Program-made: the position numbers and the translations under genes
Origin: Paraburkholderia dioscoreae
GTDB lineage: Bacteria > Pseudomonadota > Gammaproteobacteria > Burkholderiales > Burkholderiaceae
Assembly: GCF_902459535.1 (NCBI RefSeq)
Contig: NZ_LR699554.1
Span: 434,001-498,000 of the forward strand
DNA length: 64,000 bases
Direction of reading: 5' to 3'
In this document: one piece after another, positions 54,326 to 62,400 of the stretch
Layout of the letters: each line of letters opens with the position of its first letter
How positions within the stretch are numbered: the stretch's first letter is position 1
Notes under the pieces: generated by a model
What the model saw: only the letters and a program-made list of their open reading frames with translations
Told to the model about the DNA's origin: nothing
Database searches by the model: none

Positions 54326-54511
54326 GTGAAATTGCCTGCTTGGCTTGCCGTCGAGACATGGCGTGCCAGTGGTGAGCGCACCGTGGCCCGGCTCTACGGT
54401 CTGGTCGAACATTATGCCGCGGCATATGGACGATCTTCAGACGTGTGTGTACTCAAAGACCAGGCACTGAAGTCGGTTCCGTCCTGGATGCTCCACGATG
54501 GTGAATCATGA
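54326..54511 (+). CDS. small hypothetical protein
   Basis: A 61-residue frame with a GTG start and no strong ribosome site. Composition is plausible for protein (WLAVETWRASGERTVARLYG). Its stop overlaps the next start (ATGA), which supports it being translated. It may be the remainder of a larger module partner. No family is recognised. Confidence 0.35.
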   Translation: MKLPAWLAVETWRASGERTVARLYGLVEHYAAAYGRSSDVCVLKDQALKSVPSWMLHDGES

Positions 54512-54750
54512 GCGTACGACTTGAGGGGCGCAAGGTTCGCACTGAAAAGCTGATCGATTACTTCCGGGGCAACGCGGATGAGTTTGCGATGCTCAAGGGC
54601 GTGCTCTGTGTGTCGTACGTGATGGAAGGCCAGGACACGACGCGCTGGAAATACTTCTTCGATACGCTGCGCATCGCGGAAACGCCTGCGACGCTCACGC
54701 TTGAGGCGGTGCGGACAGGTATCGGGTGGGAACGGAAGGAAAAATCATAG
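54508..54750 (+). CDS. small protein sharing its C-terminus with the gene at 58772-59353
   Basis: An 80-residue protein whose last 25 residues (ETPATLTLEAVRTGIGWERK and EKS) match the end of the protein ending at 59353 (ETPATLTVDAVRSGIQWEQE). The rest (RTEKLIDYFRGNADEFAMLK) differs. A shared C-terminus joined to different N-termini is what recombination at the conserved end would give. Translation is coupled to the preceding frame. Function unknown; the other protein resembles DUF3846. Confidence 0.55.
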   Translation: MSVRLEGRKVRTEKLIDYFRGNADEFAMLKGVLCVSYVMEGQDTTRWKYFFDTLRIAETPATLTLEAVRTGIGWERKEKS

Positions 54751-54760
54751 GGTGTGATTT
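54742..54760. repeat. palindromic motif, copy 1 of 4
   Basis: AAATCATAGGGTGTGATTT overlaps the stop of the 80-residue gene. The arms AAATCA and TGATTT pair; the motif recurs at three other gene boundaries in this region. Confidence 0.6.
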
Positions 54761-54903
54761 TCCTGACGTCGCGCAGTGAAACGTTTTGCATACACCCTTA
54801 TCGTCGCAGCAAGTGACTTGACGATGCGAGGTGCATCAGTTTTAAGAATATAAATTAAATCTGTACTACTATCTGAATACCTACCTTCCGGGGTGACCTT
54901 CAT
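54745..54903 (-). CDS. 52-residue hypothetical protein with a strong ribosome site
   Basis: ATG at 54903 is preceded by AAGGAGGAG, a near-perfect Shine-Dalgarno sequence with 4-7 base spacing, rare for chance frames. The product (MKVTPEGRYSDSSTDLIYIL then a basic tail) is short and positively charged. The region is duplicated at 58850-58950, but there the start codon and ribosome site are degraded, which shows it is functional at most in this copy. No family is recognised. Confidence 0.4.
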   Translation of the reverse strand: MKVTPEGRYSDSSTDLIYILKTDAPRIVKSLAATIRVYAKRFTARRQENHTL

Positions 54904-55167
54904 GGCACTCCTCCTTTTCTCTTGCGTTCTATCGATCAGCAATGTCGTACCCGCATCTCCCGGTACGCTATTTCTTCTTGTCTGCTCCGCTGATTCTGAC
55001 AGTTCCTGTTGTGCATTCCTACATCGTGCAGCCGTAAATCCGGGTCACATTTTGAGTGTGCGTAAGTAAGTCGCAAATTTAGGAATTGTCGGATTTTTCG
55101 TTTTTGGTGGTCCCTATACGGTGTGTGTGCATCAAACGTTTCAAACAATAAGCCAATAGGGATAAGA

Positions 55168-57519
55168 ATGAAAAAATCCAGACTCCACGGTGGGACAGTC
55201 GGATTCGCGGGGCGCCTGCTGGCTGCCTTCTCGTTGCTAATATTCGCGTTCAGCGCTAACGCAGTCGACTGTTTTTCGCTGTATGCCCAGTCCGGCGCCA
55301 CGCCGGGCTCCAAGACCTGCAAGCTCGACGTTACGAGCAACACGCCGGGCGGAATGGGCAACTACGCGTGTATCAATGACCTCGCCCTGATCGATCAGTG
55401 GTGCAATTCAACGGAAACCCCGCCAGACGATACCTGCCCCGTGGCAGACCCGGTGTTTCCCGCGAATGGGATTGTGACTTTCTCTGAAACTGACTTTGCA
55501 AGCGGTGACGCGTCGCCGCTTGTGTTTAGTCGTACCTACCTTTCGAAGCCGTTCGACAAAGCGCAGGTAGCGATGGGCGGGTACTGGGCAAGTAACTGGC
55601 AGCGACGGCTTGATCTGACCTCGGTCAATGCAGGCACGCCGAAAATCACCGCGTATCGGAGTAACGGCCAGCCTCTGATCTTCAAGTGGGTTAACGGCGG
55701 GTGGGCGGTGCCGGGTACGTCGGGTCTTTCTCTCATGAAAGCTGGCGACGGATACTTCTACCTGAAGGACGAACGGCTTGGCACGACCGAAACATACTCC
55801 GTCAGCACAGGTCTGTTTCACTCCGAGACAACACGCACGGGTATGTATCGTGAAGTTGGATACGTTGGACAACAGATAGATTCGATCGCGCAGTGGCCCG
55901 TTGATCGGATCGGGCAGACGGCATCGCGGCTGACACTTAGTCTGACATATGACAGTAATGGTCGCGTTCTGAGTGTAGTGCCGCCTTCGGGCAACGCGAC
56001 ACATTATGCGTACGATGCGAAAGGCAATCTTGTTTCAGTAACCGCGCCGATTGGATACGTTCGTCAGTACCTTTATGAGGATGCCCGCTTCCCCAATGCG
56101 ATGACCGGGATAAAGGACGAATCCGGTTCACGGATTGCAACATGGACCTACGATTCCAGCGGACGCGCAATCTCGGTCACCCATCCGGACACGACACGTA
56201 ACGTTTCGCTTAGTTATGGCACGAACACGACCACTGTTAGCAATATGTCCGGCAATAGCACGTATTCCTTTGATGTTGGAGATACGTCGCGTCCCGGCTC
56301 AATTGTTACGCCTGGTGGCGCGGTCTCACGTACATAGGACACATCAGGGAACCTGAAGCAGACCGTTACACCGGATGGGAGTACACAGTACACGTGGGAC
56401 GGCGCCAACCGGCCGACAAAAGCAGTTGCGACAGTCTCTGGTAACAGGACGGTAACGACGATTGAGTATAACGACAGTACCTCCTTGCGTCCGCATCTGG
56501 TCGCCACGCCAGGCAAAATCCGTGCGTTTGTCTACGACCAGGCCGGCAACGTCACCGGCTACGCCGAGACAGAGACGACCGATCCGACGGGCGACCAGGG
56601 CATGCAGGCCGTTGGGACCGGTAATCAGTGGACAGTTGGTGCACGGTACGATCCGGCGAACCGTCTTCTGTCGGCTGCGATCACCCGTAACGGCTCGAAG
56701 CGTGAAGACTGGACCTACACATACGACGTACGGGGCAATGCCGAGTCTGTGAAGGATGCCGTATCTGGCTGGTCGATGCGAACGCTTGCCCGCAATTCTG
56801 AGAATCGTGCAACGCAGATAGCTGGTAGTAGCGGTCAGGCGAGCATCGGATACGATGAGCGCGGTCGCGTAAAGTCCTTCCAGTATAACGAACCGGCAAG
56901 TTCGGTAAATGGTGGACTCGCCCGAGTACTGGCAGTCGATTATCGGTACGGTCCAGATGGTACGGTGTCCTCGCGCACGGCTCAGGTGTCAACGAATGGC
57001 GCCTGGTGGAAGCCGATCAGTGATGCTGAATTGGGTGTCTGGCTGACGAACTGGGAACTCGGGAACGACCCGGTTGCGCCACCCGCGAACCTGACAGGAC
57101 TTCAGTCGGATGCTCCGGCATTCGTTCCTGACATGTGCGTCGAATGCTACATGGCCTGGAAGGCGTTGCCGACAGGTAAGCTATTCGGGGATGAACTGGG
57201 CGAACCACTACCGGCATGGCGTGAAACCACCGAGTTGATGGCGAGCGATCAGGCGCAGGTTCCTCATCCAGTGCTTGTGCCGGATCTGACGAGTTCTGCG
57301 AAGCGGTCAACGCTTTACAGTTCGCTTTTTGGTGCAGGGAGCGGGGATGGGGGAATGGTGAAGTGTGGTGGTCGAGAATCCCATGAGGCTGCGTGCCATG
57401 CACATTATGAAAATGATGTTGATGCATGCCGGCTATTGGCCGGGACAAGAGGGAAGCGAAACTTGGCCCTTTGCATGGAGAACGCTTTTGACAGATATCA
57501 GGAATGTAGGGGGTATTAA
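55168..57519 (+). pseudogene. Rhs/YD-repeat protein with one in-frame TAG
   Basis: A single frame of 784 codons starting at 55168 after AGGGATA, broken only by TAG at 56335-56337, where YD repeats normally have Tyr (SRT-stop-DTSGNLKQT). It has a signal peptide (FAGRLLAAFSLLIFAFSANA), an Rhs N-terminal domain (PANGIVTFSETDFASGD, PLVFSRTYLSKPF), and YD repeats (YAYDAKGNLVSVTAPIGYVR, YDPANRLLSAAITRN). The last 60 residues after the repeats hold six cysteines (MVKCGGRESHEAACHAHYEN, CRLLAG, CMENAFDRYQECRGY) and may be a polymorphic toxin tip. No PAAR or VgrG domain is fused. Confidence 0.82.
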
Positions 57520-57794
57520 TGCGTAAACGTCCACCATATTCAATGGTTGTCACCTACGTCGACGATCCACAACAATTGATCATGCAAATGGTCGAATCAG
57601 CCAGCGTGGCTCCACTTTTGGCGGAATGTATGGAAGTCCCCTTCTTCGTGGACGACCAAGAGTTCGAATTCGACGATGAATTAGCACGACAGCTCGGCGT
57701 TGCAATGCTCAACGTAATCGCAGAGGGACGCCCGGAGGTCAAAAGGCGTTTAAACGTCACGCAGCACCCCATTGACGAGCCACCAGAGGAGTGA
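57519..57794 (+). CDS. small acidic protein coupled to the Rhs gene, immunity-like
   Basis: A 91-residue protein starting in the Rhs stop codon (TAATG), so coupling is tight. It is acidic (VDDQEFEFDDELARQLGVAM), as most Rhs immunity proteins are. Position directly behind the variable Rhs tip is the usual place for a cognate immunity gene. Sequence resembles no named family I know, so function is inferred from location. It would protect only if the tip is still produced; the Rhs gene has a premature stop. Confidence 0.55.
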   Translation: MRKRPPYSMVVTYVDDPQQLIMQMVESASVAPLLAECMEVPFFVDDQEFEFDDELARQLGVAMLNVIAEGRPEVKRRLNVTQHPIDEPPEE

Positions 57795-57810
57795 CTGGCC
57801 AAGGCGCCTG

Positions 57811-57845
57811 GCGCTGCGACCATCGCAATTCTGGTCGCAGCGCCG
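57811..57845 (+). terminator. 12-bp perfect hairpin after the immunity-like gene
   Basis: GGCGCTGCGACC and GGTCGCAGCGCC pair perfectly around an 11-base loop, 16 bases after the gene. No T-run follows, so it may be a boundary structure rather than a strict terminator. Confidence 0.5.
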
Positions 57846-57935
57846 GGTAGCCCGCTAGTTCTACGAGCCAAATCAGCCTTTAGGCGGTCTTCTCTTCACG
57901 GCTCCCCCGCAGGAGTGGCAGCGTGATCCGGCAAA

Positions 57936-57955
57936 AAATCATGGAGGTGTGATTT
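57936..57955. repeat. palindromic motif, copy 2 of 4
   Basis: AAATCATGGAGGTGTGATTT lies directly before the 88-residue gene and supplies its GGAGG ribosome site. Confidence 0.6.
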
Positions 57956-58222
57956 ATTACATTAAGGTTCCGGCCAGGCATTAGCATCTACGCCTTTATC
58001 ACAGATGGGCTCTCCCGGCATCGGAAAGAACACCGGGGCGAGAAACCCGTGGAACTGGTTCTTCATCCCGACCACGAGCGCATGCTATGTGACGAACTGC
58101 ACATGCGACATTCGGATGTCCGCTACAACGGGCGCGAATTCAATGGCATCCCGGTGCTTGAAGAGCCCTGCTGCCGGACCCCTTGGCTGCTCAATGAGGA
58201 CGGCCAGCGTTGGGAGCTGTAG
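57956..58222 (+). CDS. 88-residue hypothetical protein, copy 1, with ATT at the start position
   Basis: Homologous, residue for residue, to the protein at 62723-62989, sharing ELVLHPDHERMLCDELHMRH, YNGREFNGIPVLEEPCCRTPW and NEDGQRWEL. The frame is open along the whole 88 codons but the ATG of the other copy is ATT here, 9 bases after GGAGG. ATT can initiate rarely, so this copy is either weakly expressed or newly silenced. No family is recognised. It is followed by the same ~380-base repeat as the other copy. Confidence 0.55.
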   Translation: MTLRFRPGISIYAFITDGLSRHRKEHRGEKPVELVLHPDHERMLCDELHMRHSDVRYNGREFNGIPVLEEPCCRTPWLLNEDGQRWEL

Positions 58223-58600
58223 CCCTATCATCGCGCGTCGTGGGGGATGTTCCTGGCGTTCTCCATCGTGTGTGCGCCGCAGCGTACACAACCGCCCCGT
58301 CAGCTTTCTGCTTTAACAAGTGACTTGTAGAAACGGCACCCGAATTGCCGTTAGCTTGAGTGCTTTACAAAACACATGTCTAATATGTTGGCCCTTTTCC
58401 GTTGAGGGGAAAGGCAGTTTCCCCGCACCGCAGCGTGTGGGGAAACGTGGGGGACCGATGTTTGGCGGCCTGTGGGGAATGCTCAATTTCCCCTCACATG
58501 GCCCGCCTTATGGCGTGGGGTTGAGGGCTGTGGGGAGATACTTATCCACGGACTTGCGAACAATTTGTGTGGATAAATTGTCCCGCAACGCAACACACTC
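58223..58600 (+). repeat. long direct repeat, copy 1 (second copy at 62990-63360)
   Basis: Extends from the end of the 88-residue gene through a GTGTGGGGAAACGTGGGGG-type block to the DnaA-box-like pair TTATCCACG (58542-58550) and TGTGGATAA (58568-58576). Nearly the same sequence follows the other copy of the gene. Open frames in it are repeated in both copies but show no protein-like conservation. It contains several TGTGGGGA words. Confidence 0.75.
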
Positions 58601-58832
58601 ACAAACATCTGTTCTATTTAAGCTCAACGGGTTAGATGTTTACATGTTGGATTCGGTGCTGGCTGGAATTCGACTGTGACATCTATTGTGTGGGCAACAC
58701 CGTGGGGGAAAATCGTTCGCAAACCATCAGCGAAGGGAAGCCCACCGCAGGCGATCATGGCCGTATCCTGAATGACGGCACCGGACTATTTGGCAAGGTG
58801 CACGCTGGGGCGAAAGGTGTCAGTGCCCACTT
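58530..58832 (+). repeat. repeat unit B of the convergent DnaA-box-like module
   Basis: Same order as unit A: a convergent 9-mer pair (the first with one mismatch), the AAACATCT (58603-58610)/AGATGTTT (58634-58641) palindrome, and the block GDHGRILNDGTGLFGKVHAG. It overlaps the long direct repeat at its left end. Confidence 0.75.
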
Positions 58833-59353
58833 CCGCTGCTACCCGTGACTTGATGATGCGAAGCGTATCTGTTTATCAGGATCTAATTTCGCACTACTAT
58901 CTGGGCGCCTTCCTTTTGCGGGCGGCACTTCCTTCCGGGGTGTCCTTCAAGGCACCCATCTTTTTCGCTTCCGTTCTGTCGATCTGCACTGTCGTACCCG
59001 CAGCTCCAGATTCGCTATTCCGCCTGCTGATTGACCCGGAAAAATGCACCGTTGAAGAGGTCGAGTACAGCGGCAAGTTCGCAGGGCCGAACGGCGCTTA
59101 TGAACTGATCGGCTGTGAGAACATCGAAACCATACTGACCGAGCAGAGTGACTGGCTGTATGTGGACGAGGAAGGCAAACGGCAGCGCCCCATGCAGCAC
59201 GCGTTCTTCACGCCGCTGTTCCCCTACGAGCCGCTGCTGGGGCGTGCGCTGGTCGTCGGCGGTTCTGGACCCGATGGCGAGGAAACGCCTGCGACGCTCA
59301 CCGTTGACGCCGTGCGGTCAGGCATCCAGTGGGAGCAGGAGGAAAAATCATAG
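58772..59353 (+). CDS. DUF3846-like protein, N-terminus of uncertain origin
   Basis: The supported part runs from about 59000: RLLIDPEKCTVEEVEYSGKF, YELIGCENIETI, DWLYVDEEGKRQRP and LLGRALVVGGSGPDG follow the DUF3846 pattern common in phage and mobile-element proteins. The first ~75 residues derive from the repeat unit and from sequence also found at 54815-54950, so they may not be native, and no good start is seen near 58990. It ends in the ETPATLT tail shared with the gene at 54508-54750, followed by the palindromic motif. Confidence 0.55.
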   Translation: MTAPDYLARCTLGRKVSVPTSAATRDLMMRSVSVYQDLISHYYLGAFLLRAALPSGVSFKAPIFFASVLSICTVVPAAPDSLFRLLIDPEKCTVEEVEYSGKFAGPNGAYELIGCENIETILTEQSDWLYVDEEGKRQRPMQHAFFTPLFPYEPLLGRALVVGGSGPDGEETPATLTVDAVRSGIQWEQEEKS

Positions 59354-59363
59354 GGTGTGATTT
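59345..59363. repeat. palindromic motif, copy 3 of 4
   Basis: AAATCATAGGGTGTGATTT, identical to copy 1, again overlapping the stop of a gene with the ETPATLT tail. Confidence 0.6.
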
Positions 59364-59500
59364 TTTCCCTTATCATCAAAAGCGCGCGCTCAGTGGCCAC
59401 AGCATGCGCGTTCCGCTGCATTGCCATTTGACGGACGGCGCGCACTCACGTGCAGCCGTCTCATTCAAGTCACTTGTTCGTGTTGTGGCTATGCTGCGCG

Positions 59501-60175
59501 TCAGTGCAGTTGGTGTGCCGTGTGCTTGGCTGGCTTACGGTCCGTCTCTTCGGCACTAACCCAAACTCCAGCGTCAGGGTCATAAACTCCCCATAGGCTT
59601 GCTTTGCGCTCGGACGGCTCGCGGCATACATTGATGCGTTCAGTTGCATATTTAAGCGTGAGCGCCAGCGTTGCATCGTCCATTTCATCAACTACTTCGA
59701 GTTGCATTTCGTAGTCGGGCAAACCGATAGACCTGAATTCGTCACGCATGTAGTCGAATACCCATTGATCGAACGAGAACGTTACGATCTCGGTATCTTT
59801 GGGTGACTCAAATCCGAGTGGCACGTACCTAATGCGGGGTGCTCCCGTCTTCACGATCAGTGAGCTGGCGTCCTCCAGCACCGCGGCAAATGCCATCATG
59901 CACCACAGCTTGCCGCCGCAGTCCCGGACATGCTCCAGCAGATCGAACGCCTGCAACGACATGACCCGCCAGTTATCCGAATCATCGTTGCTGTGGTACT
60001 TGTTCCGCATGTGTGCATAGACAGCGGCGAGGATGTGTGACGTAAAGATCACGGGGCCATTTTGTGTACCGTCGCCTACCCACGCAGGTTCAATGAATAG
60101 CCCCGTACCGGTGAAGCGTTTGCGCACGACAAGCCAGAGCGAAACGGGTGCGATGTACTGTGTTTTGATTGTCAT
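59501..60175 (-). CDS. hypothetical protein in the type VI cargo cluster
   Basis: About 224 residues from ATG at 60175 (MTIKTQYIAP); the frame is open further upstream without support. It has no signal peptide or transmembrane helix. Tryptophan- and acid-rich stretches (SFDQWVFDYMRDEFRSIGLP, YEMQLEVVDEMDDATLALTL) suggest a globular cytosolic protein, as immunity or adaptor proteins of secreted effectors often are. It is separated from the OmpA-like gene by a UUCG hairpin. No family is recognised. Confidence 0.6.
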   Translation of the reverse strand: MTIKTQYIAPVSLWLVVRKRFTGTGLFIEPAWVGDGTQNGPVIFTSHILAAVYAHMRNKYHSNDDSDNWRVMSLQAFDLLEHVRDCGGKLWCMMAFAAVLEDASSLIVKTGAPRIRYVPLGFESPKDTEIVTFSFDQWVFDYMRDEFRSIGLPDYEMQLEVVDEMDDATLALTLKYATERINVCREPSERKASLWGVYDPDAGVWVSAEETDRKPAKHTAHQLH

Positions 60176-60195
60176 GGTGAAAAGTCGATCAAGAA

Positions 60196-60213
60196 GCCCC
60201 GCCGAAGCGGGGC
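60196..60213 (-). terminator. UUCG-type hairpin between the OmpA-like and downstream genes
   Basis: On the minus strand GCCCCGC-TTCG-GCGGGGC forms a 7-bp stem with the very stable TTCG loop, followed by TTCTTGATCGACTTTT. It lies just past the stop of the OmpA-like gene and could attenuate read-through into the next gene. Confidence 0.6.
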
Positions 60214-60218
60214 AAGCG

Positions 60219-60734
60219 CTATCTACTCGGTTCACTAAGCCCGCAAGGATTGTCACAACCGTTAGGCCCGCACGCGGGTTCAAATTCGACTTCGATCTGG
60301 TTGCGTTCCGCTATCGTTGCCTGGGGACTGGTTCGCCAGATTTTGGTATCGATGTTGATCCGGTTCGCCGTCACGCCCAAGCTCTGGAGAAAGTCGCTAA
60401 CAGATTGAGCGCGTTTGCGCGCTGTGGTTTCAGCATCGCGTTCGTGTTCATCCGCTAGTCCGTAGATAACCACTGGACCACCGTTTGCTGCGCTACTCCG
60501 AGCAGTAACAAGCAAATCGGCCAACTTGAATCGATCTGAATTCGATAACGCGGTAACGTTGCGCTCCATTTTCCCGCCGTATTGCAAGGCAAAGCTGCAT
60601 GCGTTCGCCGTTCCCGGTCTGGATATCATTAATAGGCTAGTCAGGACAAAGGACATACCAAGCAATATTGTCCGCGTTTTGAATTGCCATGTTCGGCTCG
60701 TTTTGGGCAAGGCGCTTTCCGAGTAATTGTCCAT
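60219..60734 (-). CDS. OmpA-like exported protein of the type VI cargo cluster
   Basis: About 171 residues from ATG at 60734; an internal ATG at 60656 would give a protein starting with a clean signal (MSFVLTSLLMISRPGTANA). The domain GPVVIYGLADEHERDAETTA and RAQSVSDFLQSLGVTANRI has the OmpA C-terminal pattern that binds peptidoglycan, although weak. Four C-terminal cysteines follow (ACGPNGCDNPCG). The start overlaps the end of the M35 gene by about 100 bases. In this place it may be the periplasmic immunity protein of the metallopeptidase. Confidence 0.6.
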   Translation of the reverse strand: MDNYSESALPKTSRTWQFKTRTILLGMSFVLTSLLMISRPGTANACSFALQYGGKMERNVTALSNSDRFKLADLLVTARSSAANGGPVVIYGLADEHERDAETTARKRAQSVSDFLQSLGVTANRINIDTKIWRTSPQATIAERNQIEVEFEPACGPNGCDNPCGLSEPSR

Positions 60735-61341
60735 AGGTATTGTTGTAGTCAACTGATCCGAAAGTATCGATGAAGTGAGTGCATTCGTGAACGAGAGTAA
60801 CCTGTTTCGAATCCATCGTTCCGGCCGTTTTGTCCGGCATCGTGCAGAATGTATCCCGTATTGCAATTGTATGAGTAGCGGTATCGGGGCGGCACACGTG
60901 GGCGGCTTCCCCACTTACATTTTTTCTGTTTGGGACGCATCCGGTCGCACGGTCCATGTACGAATCCGGCCTCACAAAATTCCAGGCTTTGAGTGCGTTC
61001 ATAACAGGCATCATCGCGCTCAATCCAGCCATGAGCGTTTGCCTCGTTGCTACGTCCGTTGAACCGAACCAGATTCTTACGCGCTCCTGTGCGGCCGGTG
61101 TCCATGCGGTGAGTTCTGCCAGGCGCTGCTGAATTACCTTAACGGCGTCATCCCTAAGCGCCAGAACCGTTTTGCTGAATTCCCGATCCGTCATATTTTT
61201 GCAGATCGGTGTTGTGTCGATCGTTACGTGTATCATCGATTCGGGATTCGTATTTGTTACTGCTGTTGAGTGAACCTCGAACCATTCTTCGTTTTCGTGC
61301 GCATCGAATTCGTATTTGCTGCCGTTTCCAAGATTACTCAT
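60637..61341 (-). CDS. M35-type Asp-zincin metallopeptidase, probable type VI effector
   Basis: A 234-residue protein with TLVHECTHFIDTFG (HExxH zinc site and Glu) followed by SVDYNNTYGQLLGKRLAQNE, where the Asp as third zinc ligand marks deuterolysin-like Asp-zincins (family M35). The terminal NADNIAWYVLCPD matches the NADNY block of that family. It has no signal peptide, lies 21 bases after a PAAR gene and is followed by an exported OmpA-like gene. The arrangement PAAR, toxin, periplasmic neighbour suggests a type VI protease effector. The family occurs in effectors; targets are unknown. Confidence 0.75.
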   Translation of the reverse strand: MSNLGNGSKYEFDAHENEEWFEVHSTAVTNTNPESMIHVTIDTTPICKNMTDREFSKTVLALRDDAVKVIQQRLAELTAWTPAAQERVRIWFGSTDVATRQTLMAGLSAMMPVMNALKAWNFVRPDSYMDRATGCVPNRKNVSGEAAHVCRPDTATHTIAIRDTFCTMPDKTAGTMDSKQVTLVHECTHFIDTFGSVDYNNTYGQLLGKRLAQNEPNMAIQNADNIAWYVLCPD

Positions 61342-61362
61342 TCCAGTTGTCTCCGCTTCCTT

Positions 61363-61860
61363 TTAATGTGTGATTTCAAGACAAAGCCGCTTCGACTCAT
61401 CTGTCGAAATTCGTTGCGTCATGCCGTGTGAGTCAGTTACACCGCTTGCTATAACGACTGAGCCGCTGCGTACGCGATAGCGCGTGTTTGCGAATGGTTT
61501 TCCCTCTGCGTCACTGAGCGTATATTGCTGATCGTAGACAGGAGCCTTCGCTGGTCGTGCGGCGGGTTTTTCGCTTTGCCTCCCCTCCGAATGGAATGCG
61601 GTAGACGAAGCCGCCGCAAGGACGCGGTTGTTACGGCACGGGCACAGAACCCAGTCCAGGTCTTTAACCATCGGGAAGCCATCGTCCATCCAATCACGCG
61701 CGCTGCCCGCGATGGGCCACGCGCCATCGCAGTTCCCACAAGTCGCCTTGTTTTCCCCACGTGCGTACATGCGGCCAGCTTCGTCATATTGACTGCTGCG
61801 AGCGATCACTTCGCCGCCCGTAGTAGTGCGGTCACCATCCGCAACGAGTCGATCAAACAT
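61363..61860 (-). CDS. PAAR-like type VI spike protein, copy 2
   Basis: A 165-residue protein. The N-terminal part follows the PAAR pattern: VADGDRTTTGGEVIARSSQ, a zinc-ligand Cys pair (KATCGNCDGAWPI) and VLCPCRNNRV. The C-terminal 60 residues (YDQQYTLSDAEGKPFANTRY, GVTDSHGMTQRISTDESKRL) form the same tail as in the upstream PAAR protein, an extension typical for cargo adaptors at the spike tip. It lies between the other PAAR gene and the metallopeptidase, and is probably the carrier of that effector. Confidence 0.78.
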   Translation of the reverse strand: MFDRLVADGDRTTTGGEVIARSSQYDEAGRMYARGENKATCGNCDGAWPIAGSARDWMDDGFPMVKDLDWVLCPCRNNRVLAAASSTAFHSEGRQSEKPAARPAKAPVYDQQYTLSDAEGKPFANTRYRVRSGSVVIASGVTDSHGMTQRISTDESKRLCLEITH

Positions 61861-61872
61861 TGCTATTCCTCT

Positions 61873-62400
61873 TTAATGGACGACTTCAAGCCGTATCTGC
61901 TTGCTCGTGTCTGTGGCGATGCGCTGTGTTTTTCCGTTTGCATCGGTGACGCCGTTTGCCACGATGTTCGAACCGATACGCACGCGATAACGTCTTCCAG
62001 AAATTGGATAGCCTTCGTTGTCGGTAAGGGTGTATTGCTCATCGTAAGTGCCGCGATTTTCACTGGTCATTGAAGTGCCGAAAGCACCGCCGCTCGTCGC
62101 TGCCCATTCTTCAGGGGTGAACGAGTGCCACGCGCTGTCCTGTGACGCGAGCATCACAGGGGGCGGTGTGCATTTGCAGAGGCAGATATCGCCGTCCAGC
62201 GCCTGCTGCTTGCCCATCATCGTTGCGTCCCGGTGTGGTCCCTTCCAGCCGATCACACCTTCGGATTTGCAGCCGTTGCACCAGACCCTAGCACCGATGA
62301 ATGTGATTGGCGTTCCATGGTGTGTGCAACTGTCGATGCCTTCCGTGACCACACCGCCGTTTGTGGACTTGTCGCCCAGCTTCAGGATGGCTCGCCTCAT
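61873..62400 (-). CDS. PAAR-like type VI spike protein, copy 1
   Basis: Start at 62400 (MRRAILKLGDK) follows GGAAGG, giving 175 residues; the frame is open 70 codons further but without support. The PAAR part has LKLGDKSTNGGVVTEGIDSC, VWCNGCKSEGVIG and DICLCKCTPPP. The tail YDEQYTLTDNEGYPISGRRY with GVTDANGKTQRIATDTSKQI is homologous to that of the next protein. No VgrG gene is in the window. It heads the minus-strand type VI cargo cluster 62400-59501. Confidence 0.8.
   Translation of the reverse strand: MRRAILKLGDKSTNGGVVTEGIDSCTHHGTPITFIGARVWCNGCKSEGVIGWKGPHRDATMMGKQQALDGDICLCKCTPPPVMLASQDSAWHSFTPEEWAATSGGAFGTSMTSENRGTYDEQYTLTDNEGYPISGRRYRVRIGSNIVANGVTDANGKTQRIATDTSKQIRLEVVH

Noticed and set aside
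58320..58679. Frame of 119 residues in the long repeat (also 63087-63572)
   Set aside because: Duplicated as DNA, but the reading frame diverges with insertions between copies and lacks a ribosome site, so the conservation is of DNA, not protein.
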